A stretch of 64,000 nt of DNA from Cohnella silvisoli (GTDB taxonomy: Bacteria > Bacillota > Bacilli > Paenibacillales > Paenibacillaceae). The DNA is taken from contig NZ_JAIOAP010000008.1 in NCBI RefSeq assembly GCF_021190915.1, positions 186,001 to 250,000 on the forward strand. The letters run 5' to 3'. The notes beneath the pieces are model-generated. The model made no database searches, was not told the DNA's origin, and worked only from the letters and a program-made list of their open reading frames with translations. The translations under genes were made by a program, and so were the position numbers. Within the stretch, counting starts at the first letter, position 1. Each line of letters begins with the position of its first letter. Below are positions 27,771 through 34,441 of the stretch, in pieces.

Positions 27771-28034
27771 ATGCTTTTAAAGATAAAGGAGATTATTGAG
27801 AAATGGGATCCTCTAGACTATTTTCCTCAAAACATATATGGAATTGAAAGCTTTGAAATACTGAAGAGAATTCAATCAAGTAAGACAATTTCAATTGAAT
27901 TAATTAGTGATTTCATTACTCAAGTATTAATTAAGGAATATGATCCTGATAAAAGATTCAATAAGAACGATGAAGAGCAATTAGAAATATCAAGACAAAT
28001 ATATAACTTAGTTAATAACTCCAAAGAAAATTGA
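27771..28034 (+). CDS. Cassette 4: small acidic protein, 87 aa
   Basis: Unrecognised. A soluble, acidic and helix-prone protein (IKEIIEKWDPLDYFPQNIYG, then ELISDFITQVLIKEYDP). Proteins of this size and composition are often immunity or antitoxin proteins, but there is no partner here. GGAGG lies before ATG. Cassette span 27693-28252. Confidence 0.65.
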   Translation: MLLKIKEIIEKWDPLDYFPQNIYGIESFEILKRIQSSKTISIELISDFITQVLIKEYDPDKRFNKNDEEQLEISRQIYNLVNNSKEN

Positions 28035-28068
28035 GTATTTTGTAAGCGTATCGAAGAAGTCAGCAGCA

Positions 28069-28258
28069 TCAGTTAACACCATATTCACGCTTCGGGCCAT
28101 TCGGCCCTCGGTCCGGCAGAAGTCCGATGTGGATTCGAAGAGGCATTTCAGCGCAAGGAAGCATAATCAGCCGGACACACCCGCACCACCCAACCGCATC
28201 GCGGCCGGTCCTTCGGACCTTAGGGTGGTGGGGCGTCATGAATACAAGAACGTTAGAC
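28069..28258 (+). repeat. attC-like site 4
   Basis: R''-like TCAGTTAAC (28069-28077) differs at one position from the complement of its cassette start GTTATCTGA; flanking CAGCAG still pairs with CTGCTG at 27703-27708. L stem TATTCACG faces CATGAATA with one mismatch. Junction G28252/T28253. Confidence 0.82.
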
Positions 28259-28289
28259 GAAATTCGTCAAATTCAAAGGAGATAGTTCA

Positions 28290-28775
28290 TTGAATCCAAA
28301 ATCGTCCAAAGACTCAGAGAAATTAATAGATAGCTTTATAAAGCTTGGTTGCAAAGAACCTGAAAGTTGGGTCGAATCAGAGCTTGAAGAAGATATTCCT
28401 CAATTATCACGTTACCGATTTTTACGTGGACTTAAAGGAACAATAAATCACTATAAAACATCGGAAAGCTGGATAGATTATTATTTACATTCTAATGCTC
28501 TTTCCGATCAGGAAAAAAAGATCGGTGAAGTACTGGGCAAAATAATAGATTCAGGCGTGTCAAAACAAGATATTGGACTGCTTGCAAGTACGATTTCACT
28601 TTTATCAGTTCATAGTGTTTTGTACAGAATAGATGATCCTTATGATTATGATATTGATGATGGCGAAGATTTACCAAGCTGGAGCCTAGTTGAAATTAAT
28701 GATAAAGGCGAACCAACTGGAAGAACAGTAAGTGGATTATTTGAATCACTAAATTCAGTAATAAATGAAGAATAA
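28290..28775 (+). CDS. Cassette 5: uncharacterised 161-aa acidic protein
   Basis: No family recognised. It is soluble and acidic, with a DDPYDYDIDDGED stretch and no membrane segment. TTG 28290 is preceded by AAAGGAG. Cassette span 28253-28988; the stop is about 35 bases before the R''-like box. Confidence 0.68.
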   Translation: MNPKSSKDSEKLIDSFIKLGCKEPESWVESELEEDIPQLSRYRFLRGLKGTINHYKTSESWIDYYLHSNALSDQEKKIGEVLGKIIDSGVSKQDIGLLASTISLLSVHSVLYRIDDPYDYDIDDGEDLPSWSLVEINDKGEPTGRTVSGLFESLNSVINEE

Positions 28776-28807
28776 TGAAGTGTATGCAACTCAAGTAGTG
28801 ACGAACT

Positions 28808-28994
28808 TCGTCTAACACCATATTCACACTTCGGGCCATTCGGCCTCGGTCCGGCCGGAGTTAGAAGCGGATTCGAAGAGGCATTTCAGCTGCAGGGAAG
28901 CATAGTCAGCCGGACACATCCCTCCACCTAACCGCATCGCGGCCGCCCTTCGGGCTTAAGGTGGAGGGACGTCGTGAATACAAGAACGTTATGT
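28808..28994 (+). repeat. attC-like site 5
   Basis: The end GACGAACTTCGTCTAAC (28800-28816) is complementary to the cassette start GTTAGACGAAATTCGTC (28252-28268) at 16 of 17 positions. Internal stems as in the other long sites, with GCCCTTCGGGC at the tip of the long arm. Junction G28988/T28989. Confidence 0.88.
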
Positions 28995-29249
28995 GAAATC
29001 TCTCCAACTGTGGGGAAACCAAGAACAAACACATTATTTAAAGACAAAAAGATCAAGAACACGTTGGAGAAGCGAAGATCAAGAGCGCGCAGAAGTAGGA
29101 GAGACATCACATAACACAATATTCGCGCTTCGGGCCATTCGGCCCTTGATCTGCTAGAGGTATTTCGATGAAGAATGAGCAGGCAGATACATCCATTCCC
29201 CTAAGATAAGAACTACCTAAGGGGAATGGACGTCGCGAATACGACAACG
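28989..29249 (+). other. Cassette 6: ORF-less cassette
   Basis: The body before the site is about 120 bases and holds no credible gene. It closely matches the body of cassette 9 (30614-30741), including AGATCAAGAGCGCGCAGAAG, but the two carry attC-like sites of different class. It might carry a promoter or small RNA. Confidence 0.75.
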
Positions 29250-29255
29250 TTATAC
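29107..29255 (+). repeat. attC-like site 6 (short class)
   Basis: 149 bp. TCACATAAC at 29107-29115 pairs with GTTATGTGA at 28988, and GGAGAGA pairs with TCTCTCC. L stem TATTCGCG/CGCGAATA covaries with the long class; stem ATCTGC/GCAGAT replaces TCCGGC/GCCGGA; long arm CCATTCCCCT/AGGGGAATGG. Junction G29249/T29250. Confidence 0.85.
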
Positions 29256-29359
29256 GAAACATGATGAAAGTGATATTTAAGATCTAAATCGACTAACATC
29301 ATCCCAGCATGTGTATTATAATAATATTGATCACACCATTATAAAGTAGGTGAAGTGGA

Positions 29360-29542
29360 ATGAGCGTCAAAGACGAGGTAATCAAATTAATTCAAGACCT
29401 TCCGGATAATGTTACGGTGGAAGACATTTTATACAAATTGTATGTAAGAGCAAGGATTGATGAAGGGTTATCTGAATTAGACGCAGGGAAGGGAATAATT
29501 CATTCAGAGGCCATGGAGCAAATAAATAAATGGTTGAATTAA
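29360..29542 (+). CDS. Cassette 7: antitoxin of ParE/RelE-type pair
   Basis: 60 residues, acidic, resembling the RelB/ParD-like antitoxins often annotated as addiction module components (VEDILYKLYVRARIDEGLSE, ending EAMEQINKWLN). It would bind and neutralise the toxin encoded downstream, with which it overlaps by 13 bases. GTAGGTGAAGTGG precedes ATG. Toxin-antitoxin pairs are typical stabilising passengers of cassette arrays. Confidence 0.8.
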   Translation: MSVKDEVIKLIQDLPDNVTVEDILYKLYVRARIDEGLSELDAGKGIIHSEAMEQINKWLN

Positions 29543-29826
29543 TTTGGTCTCCAAGATCGCTTAAAGACTTGGAATTGATATTTGAATACATTAAACAAGA
29601 TTCAATAGAAATGGCAAGAGCATTCGTGAATGAATTAATACAAACAGCAACAACGATTCCAGAATTTCCGTATTCAGGTAGACTTGTTCCTGAATTCAAT
29701 AGAGACAATATAAGGGAAAAGATTTATCAAAGTTATCGAATCATTTATAGAATTAGAGGGCAAGAAGTAGAACTAATTACATGTTTACATCAAGCCAGAA
29801 GATTAATACGCAAAGAGTTCAAATGA
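29530..29826 (+). CDS. Cassette 7: ParE/RelE-family toxin
   Basis: 98 residues with the ParE layout: LIWSPRSLKDLELIFEYIKQ at the start, FPYSGRLVPEF in the middle, then YRIIYRIRGQEVELITCLHQ and a basic Arg-rich end (ARRLIRKEFK). ParE toxins inhibit gyrase and RelE toxins cleave mRNA; the sequence looks closer to ParE. Translationally coupled to the antitoxin. Cassette span 29250-30050. Confidence 0.85.
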   Translation: MVELIWSPRSLKDLELIFEYIKQDSIEMARAFVNELIQTATTIPEFPYSGRLVPEFNRDNIREKIYQSYRIIYRIRGQEVELITCLHQARRLIRKEFK

Positions 29827-29905
29827 CATCATGACTATTTAAAGGGCATGGTGTTTTTTATTTATTTGATAATACTCAGATCCTTGTGGGTTGATTCATG
29901 AATGC

Positions 29906-30056
29906 TTCGTATAACATAATATTCGCGCTGCTGGCCATTCGGCCCTTGATCTGCCAGTAGAATTTTCGAAGAAGAAGATTCAAGCAGATACATCCATTCC
30001 CCTAAGATAAGAGTTATCTAAGGGGAATGGACGTCGCGAATACGACAACGTTAGAT
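29906..30056 (+). repeat. attC-like site 7 (short class)
   Basis: TTCGTATAAC (29906-29915) pairs with GTTATACGAA at 29249. Same short architecture as site 6: L stem TATTCGCG/CGCGAATA, stem ATCTGC/GCAGAT, arm CCATTCCCCT/AGGGGAATGG. The first hairpin lacks its long GGGCC stem (GCTGGCCATTCGGCC). Junction G30050/T30051. Confidence 0.85.
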
Positions 30057-30111
30057 GAAATTGCAGCAGCGTGATAATTAAAACCTTAATAAATGGAGTT
30101 GATATCAACAA

Positions 30112-30381
30112 ATGAGATATCGTTTTCTTCTTAACATAGTGATTTGTGCTTGCTTATTTACAGGATGCGCGAATGACAAGGGAGAGCATATTGAGACGAC
30201 TAGAACTGTAATAAACAAGGAAGAACAGAATGATAAATACATTTTAGTGATTTCTAGTTTAGATGGAAGTGATAAGAAAGAAATAACAAAAGAATATTGG
30301 AATCAAATTGAAATTAATGACCTCGTAACATTTAATTATAAAAATGAGTTGATAAGAATTAACAATGAACCACTAAATTAA
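30112..30381 (+). CDS. Cassette 8: small lipoprotein
   Basis: 89 residues with a lipoprotein signal peptide (MRYRFLLNIVICACLFTGCA; lipobox FTGC, so Cys19 is lipidated), then a short beta-rich domain (NDKYILVISSLDGSDKKEIT). Probably anchored on the outer face of the membrane. A GGAG lies 12 bases before ATG. Function unknown. Cassette span 30051-30613. Confidence 0.75.
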   Translation: MRYRFLLNIVICACLFTGCANDKGEHIETTRTVINKEEQNDKYILVISSLDGSDKKEITKEYWNQIEINDLVTFNYKNELIRINNEPLN

Positions 30382-30424
30382 TAACAGTATAAGTCTTTGT
30401 AAGTCTCTCAAGAAGTCTGCAACA

Positions 30425-30619
30425 TCATCTAACACCATATTCACGCTTCGGGGGACAAGCCCCCTCGGTCCGGACCGAAGTTAGAAGAGAATTCGGAGGG
30501 GCATATCGGTAGCAGGGAAGCGGGATCAGCCGGACACACCCGCACCACCCAACCGCGCCGCGGCCAGTCGCTTCGCTCCTTTAGGGTGGTGGGGCGTCGT
30601 GAATACCAGAACGTTATGT
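30425..30619 (+). repeat. attC-like site 8
   Basis: TCATCTAAC (30425-30433) with flanking CTGCAA pairs with GTTAGATGAAATTGCAG at 30050. Long class; the first hairpin is GGGGG/CCCCC around ACAAG rather than GGGCC/GGCCC, a compensatory replacement. Junction G30613/T30614. Confidence 0.86.
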
Positions 30620-30919
30620 GAAATCTCTCCTACTGTGGGGAAACCAAGAACAAATACATTATTTTAAGAGCAATAAGATCAAGAGCACGTTGGAAGTGCG
30701 AAGATCAAGAGCGCGCAGAAGTAGGAGAGACATCACATAACACCATATTCGCGCTTCGGCAGACGAGCTGCCTCGGTCCGGACCGAGGTTAGATGTAGAT
30801 TCGAAGAGGTGTTTCAGTAGCAAAGAAGCATAATCAGCCGGACACACCCGCACCACCCAACCGCGTCGCGGCCGCCACTTCGTGGCTTAAGGTGGTGGGG
30901 CGTCGTGAATACAAGAACG
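30614..30919 (+). other. Cassette 9: ORF-less cassette
   Basis: Body homologous to cassette 6 but with a long-class site. No credible gene on either strand; minus-strand frames are not conserved between the two copies because of indels. Confidence 0.75.
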
Positions 30920-30925
30920 TTATGT
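30733..30925 (+). repeat. attC-like site 9
   Basis: TCACATAAC (30733-30741) and GGAGAGA pair with the start GTTATGTGAAATCTCTCC at 30613. First hairpin GGCAG/CTGCC; L stem has a G-T wobble (TATTCGCG facing CGTGAATA). Junction G30919/T30920. Confidence 0.86.
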
Positions 30926-30959
30926 GAAATATGGCTAAAACATAAGGAGAAATGATCTC

Positions 30960-31367
30960 ATGAATGATAAAGTCGTTATTTTAGGTCGAAACCTAGTTAT
31001 ACTTACCATTATTTATTATATATTTACACAGGCAACTTCGTTAATCTTGCTATTCAATGAATATGGGGAAGATGTAATCCAACCACAAAATATGCTGCCG
31101 TTACTTTTTAGAATAGGAATGCCCATTGTATTTAGTTATTTATTATTTACAGGGCACAATTGGGTTCGATGGGTGTTGATAGTATTACTCTTCTTAAGTG
31201 GCATATATTATCTATACTTGATAATTAAAAGTGAGGGGTCATTAGCTTGGTATATTTATATTTTTAGCATTGGAAATATTGCTGTTTCTTATCTTTTATT
31301 TACTTCAAGACATATTAGAAATTACATTCAATTCAAAGATGATGAGTATATGAATGCATCTGAATAA
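30960..31367 (+). CDS. Cassette 10: four-helix membrane protein
   Basis: 135 residues, four hydrophobic segments (LVILTIIYYIFTQATSLILL, a MPIVFSYLLF region, WVLIVLLFLSGIYYLYLI, and YIYIFSIGNIAVSYLLF) with a short charged tail. No family recognised with confidence. ATAAGGAG precedes ATG. Cassette span 30920-31633. Confidence 0.72.
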   Translation: MNDKVVILGRNLVILTIIYYIFTQATSLILLFNEYGEDVIQPQNMLPLLFRIGMPIVFSYLLFTGHNWVRWVLIVLLFLSGIYYLYLIIKSEGSLAWYIYIFSIGNIAVSYLLFTSRHIRNYIQFKDDEYMNASE

Positions 31368-31441
31368 TTATTAAAACAATAAATATTATTTAGGTCGATT
31401 TTAAGGGCATATTTGTAAGTTCCTCTTCGAAGAGCCATACA

Positions 31442-31639
31442 TCACATAACACCATGTTCACGCTTCGGTCCATTCGGCCCTCGGTCCGGCAGGAGTTAGA
31501 TGAGGATTCGAAGATGCAATTGGCAGCAGCAGGGAAGCAGATTCAGCCGGACACATCCGCACCAACTAACTGCGCAAGCGCAGCCGGCGACGTTGTCGCC
31601 TTAAGTCGGTAGGACGTCGTGAACACATGAACGTTATCT
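31442..31639 (+). repeat. attC-like site 10
   Basis: TCACATAAC (31442-31450) with GCCATA pairs with GTTATGTGAAATATGGC at 30919. L stem TGTTCACG/CGTGAACA again shows the compensatory pair seen in site 2. The longest site, 198 bp. Junction G31633/T31634. Confidence 0.86.
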
Positions 31640-31686
31640 GAAAGATACGCAAAATCCAAAAAGCACTCAAAGGACGGGAAGATTTA

Positions 31687-31836
31687 ATGGTTCTACTTAT
31701 TATCATCGTACTTATAATTGGACTAGCCGGGATTATTGGAAATCAATATTCGGGACTTAAAAGAATGGAATCAATTCAAAGATCTCTAGATGACATTAAT
31801 CAAAAATTAAGGGATATGAATAATATCAATAAATAA
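31687..31836 (+). CDS. Cassette 11: 49-aa single-pass membrane protein
   Basis: The product is one membrane helix (MVLLIIIVLIIGLAGIIGNQ) and a short amphipathic charged helix (RMESIQRSLDDINQKLRDMN). GGACGGGAAG precedes ATG. Many Bacillales have small membrane proteins of this layout with unknown function. It is followed at once by a 15-bp tandem repeat and then the cassette's truncated site. Confidence 0.68.
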   Translation: MVLLIIIVLIIGLAGIIGNQYSGLKRMESIQRSLDDINQKLRDMNNINK

Positions 31837-31840
31837 AGGT

Positions 31841-31962
31841 CACGAAAGATACGAAAGACACGAAAGACACAGACACGAAAGACACAGACACGAAAGACAC
31901 AGACACGAAAGACACAGACACGAAAGACACAGACACGAAAGACACGAGACACGAAAGATAAA
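31841..31962 (+). repeat. Tandem 15-bp repeat (GACACGAAAGACACA)
   Basis: About six near-perfect direct copies of a 15-bp unit containing ACGAAAGACACAG, flanked by shorter variants, all purine/A-rich on the plus strand. It lies between the cassette 11 gene and its R''-like box. Confidence 0.9.
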
Positions 31963-31995
31963 CACAGGAACTTCATTTAAGGTTGTTCGAAGAAT

Positions 31996-32017
31996 GCGTA
32001 TCCTTCAGATAACACCA
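31996..32017 (+). repeat. Truncated attC-like site 11 (end of array)
   Basis: GCGTATCCTTCAGATAAC (31996-32013) is complementary to the start of cassette 11 (GTTATCTGAAAGATACGC, 31633-31650) at 17 of 18 positions. ACACCATG follows as in the other sites, then the sequence departs completely after 32017: no L stem, hairpins or right half. Confidence 0.85.
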
Positions 32018-32220
32018 TGACATACGAAGCGCTTTTTACCCCCTCAGAAATGCCGGAATCCCTTTCCACGCAAGGCTTTCCTCACTTTCCCCACTTCGCT
32101 TTTTTCGCTTTGTCTTCGCATAACTTGAGTTTTTTCAGCTAAGATATACGAACCAGTCGCTGAAAAGATAAGCGAAAAACGAGATACACGCACCTGTTTT
32201 TTTCGAGATATACGAAGCTG
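32018..32220 (+). repeat. Iteron-like short repeats
   Basis: Variants of GATATACGAAGCTG occur at 32018 (ACATACGAAGCG), 32143 (GATATACGAACCAG), 32182 (AGATACACGCACCTG) and 32207 (GATATACGAAGCTG). They are direct and irregularly spaced. The 585 bases from 32018 to 32604 contain no gene. Confidence 0.45.
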
Positions 32221-32390
32221 GCAGCTACAATATATCTTGTATCAATGGATATTTCAAAGGTGTGGAATTGAAGGGATAAATTAATGTCTGATGAAAATAA
32301 AGCTATAAATTGAGAAACGTGACTTTAACCGGGGGATGAGATTAAAAATCGTTAGTCTTTAAATTTTTAAGTTTGAGACTGGAGAAATCA

Positions 32391-32445
32391 AACAGCGGTA
32401 GACCAAGACTTGAAAAATAACGTCTTAGGCTGCCGCTGTTGTTAT
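32391..32445. terminator. Strong imperfect hairpin, possible terminator
   Basis: AACAGCGGTAGACCAAGAC (32391-32409) faces GTCTTAGGCTGCCGCTGTT (32422-32440) with few mismatches, then GTTATT. It could stop transcription in either direction. Confidence 0.5.
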
Positions 32446-32520
32446 TGAACTAACGTTTCCCGTTCAATAGTCTTATGTTTTAATTAGAGTCGCTGCTTAT
32501 AGTTGTGAGGCTTGCCGAAC

Positions 32521-32610
32521 ACCTAATGCAGTGACGTCCCGACGGGTTAGGGGGCAGGATGTGGTCACTCGCTTCTCAGAGTGACCCGAAGCGTCAATAT
32601 GGTGTTAGTC
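32521..32610 (-). repeat. Short attC-like site on the minus strand
   Basis: Read on the minus strand: GACTAACACCATATTGACG, CTTCGGGTCACTC, a hairpin of GGTCACTC/GAGTGACC, CCCGACGGG, GACGTCA and finally ATTAGGT. The first 16 bases match the left end of the cassette sites at all but one position, and TGACG/CGTCA forms an outer stem. The right box is ATTAGGT rather than GTTAGGT. At 90 bp it is half the length of the array sites. Confidence 0.55.
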
Positions 32611-33375
32611 GAAGGAAGTTCTGGAAGCAGCCATTGCATTTAACGCGTTCTCAAAATAGCTATATACTTCATCTGCAATTCCCAGAAACTCTTCAACAAG
32701 TACATTATTACTATCCAAGTAACAAGCATAGAGACAATCAACTAAAGCGGAGTCAATCTCACAATAGTTTAATATGGCATTCTTCATCTTAATAATGTCA
32801 TCTTGCCATACACCTGTATCTTCTAAAATTAAAGAGTATAATGCACGAATTAATCTCTTAGAGTAACCTTTAATATATCTAGTTTTCATTGTGTTATCAC
32901 TAGCATTAGAAAGTGAACTACGTACACGATCTACTTCCTCCTTGGTCTCTGTATTTAAGTCTAAAATGAACTCTGGAGAAATAATTATCGGTGGTACTTT
33001 TTCACCAACGTCATGACCATATATGCAAACACAAATTATCTTAATCCAAAAACCCCACTCATTTGGTTTGCTTAATACATCGTCAATCGAGCAAATTATC
33101 GTATCAATCTTAGTTAGTAATGGATATTCTTCCAACAGCCTGTCTTTAATATTTGACAATCTTTCGTAATCAATATCATTGGGATTTACACATACAATAG
33201 TAAAGTCTGCATCTGACTTAAAAGGTTTAGCAGTTCCTTTTGGAATCGAGCCACACATATAAATGCTATGAATCTTACTTTTAAATTCGGTAAGTATATT
33301 ATCTATATACTTATCAACAAAATCCTTATATTCACTTTGTATTACAATTCTTTTTATAACTTTTTCTAATATCAT
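32605..33375 (-). CDS. Nucleotidyltransferase, aminoglycoside-type
   Basis: 256 residues. The N-terminal half holds the nucleotidyltransferase motif MCGSIPKGTAKPFKSDADFT (GS...SDxD) used by antibiotic- and other small-molecule nucleotidyltransferases; the C-terminal half is helical (RYIKGYSKRLIRALYSLILE). It may adenylylate an aminoglycoside or lincosamide, but the substrate cannot be assigned. ATG 33375 follows GGGAGGAG. A T-box leader with terminator precedes it, so expression should respond to an uncharged tRNA. The stop codon lies inside the attC-like box (GACTAAC), as in a cassette. Confidence 0.8.
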   Translation of the reverse strand: MILEKVIKRIVIQSEYKDFVDKYIDNILTEFKSKIHSIYMCGSIPKGTAKPFKSDADFTIVCVNPNDIDYERLSNIKDRLLEEYPLLTKIDTIICSIDDVLSKPNEWGFWIKIICVCIYGHDVGEKVPPIIISPEFILDLNTETKEEVDRVRSSLSNASDNTMKTRYIKGYSKRLIRALYSLILEDTGVWQDDIIKMKNAILNYCEIDSALVDCLYACYLDSNNVLVEEFLGIADEVYSYFENALNAMAASRTSFD

Positions 33376-33389
33376 ATGGACTCCTCCCA

Positions 33390-33660
33390 AAATAAAAAAA
33401 CGCCCCAAAGCCAAATGCTCTGGGACGATATTAATCGCGGTACCACCCAGGTTGCTGTATTTTCACACAGCCACCTTAATTGACTATAACGGGTCAAACC
33501 GATGGGTATTAGCCATACTCTGGAACTGGCATTTTCAATCAGTACTCTAGGGTTTTCTCAGTCATGAAACCCTTTCCTGTGAAGAGTTTAATGATTTACT
33601 TTTGTTCCATCATTGATTTACGGATATTGGTTAAATACTACTCTTTCCCGTCACCTTAGT
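33390..33660 (-). promoter_or_regulatory. T-box riboswitch leader of the nucleotidyltransferase gene
   Basis: On the minus strand the leader starts near GACGGGAAAGAGTAGTA, contains a stem AGGGTTT/AAAACCCT, then the diagnostic T-box GGGTGGTACCGCG (about 33453-33437), followed by a terminator hairpin (GTCCCAGAGC/GCTTTGGGGC and seven T) 20 bases before the ribosome binding site. T-boxes switch off the terminator when uncharged tRNA binds. The bulge UGGU predicts a tRNA with discriminator A; I could not fix the specifier codon by eye. Confidence 0.8.
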
Positions 33661-33778
33661 CAAGAACTTGCTCAAGATAACTGCCAGTTAGTTTAATGCC
33701 GTTCCTAGTTCAATACTATATTTTCTCTTCTACAAGTCCAATGGTTTATTTACTCTTAGCAGGTATTCCCCTAATTAT

Positions 33779-33818
33779 TGCAGCCCCAAGCTCTATTTGA
33801 GTTTGGGGCTGCTTTTTT
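33779..33818 (+). terminator. Strong plus-strand terminator
   Basis: GCAGCCCCAAGCTC and GAGTTTGGGGCTGC form a 14-bp stem around TATTT, followed by seven T. No plus-strand gene ends just before it; it insulates the T-box region from rightward or leftward read-through. Confidence 0.8.
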
Positions 33819-34441
33819 TATTTCCAATTTTTTTTGAAAGAAGGGTCCGGTTTGGCCACAAAAATGAAACGGATGGTAGAGGGACACGCCCTCGACTGCT
33901 CTTTGACAATAACATACCTTCTCATCCGGTACGTTCCCCGTATGCCCGAAAGGGAAAGCCATTTTGCAGGTACGCCACGACCATTCTTTCATTAAAGAAT
34001 GTTAGCGATCAATACTGATGCAAAAATAAATGACGGTATCATTTAGGCGATCATCCATGCGGAGGGATAATGATACTTCCGTCCAGCCACAGTGATCGCA
34101 ATGGGGGCGGCTTGCAGTGATCCTGGAAGGGGCGAGAGCCTATGAGGACGGTTAACCACTGTTCGCTGGATGAGTCTATTTTATTGGTTGGATACTTTTG
34201 TCTCAACACTTTGCGCGCTTTATAACAATCATGGTGAAGGGTAGCGAGTTCAACAATAAGCTGTAAGGAAAAATCGAAGTTTCGGTGGTTTTGGATTTGA
34301 ACTTGGATTTGGATGTAGGGGAGTTAGATATGCTGAACGCAGCAGTCATCCATCCGGCCCGATAAGTGACGATTGTAACGCGTTGAGCGTGTGTGATACA
34401 GTTCAATATAGATGAGCCGAGCCGAGGAAGGATGAGTTGAG
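33819..34441. other. Gene-free interval
   Basis: I see no credible gene, repeat or structured RNA here. Short frames on both strands lack ribosome binding sites. Confidence 0.5.

Noticed and set aside
28928..30856. Minus-strand frames across cassette bodies 6 and 9 as genes
   Set aside because: The frames read through the structured sites, have no ribosome binding site, and are not conserved between the two homologous bodies because of indels.
25476..31639. The repeats as a CRISPR array
   Set aside because: Repeats are 149-198 bp, spaced by 60-1060 bp of coding DNA of unequal length, and vary in sequence with compensatory changes. CRISPR repeats are short and nearly identical with uniform spacers.
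25476..31639. Repeats as group II intron or REP/BIME fragments
   Set aside because: No reverse transcriptase or intron domain V pattern was seen, and the cassette-specific pairing of starts and ends is not explained by such elements.
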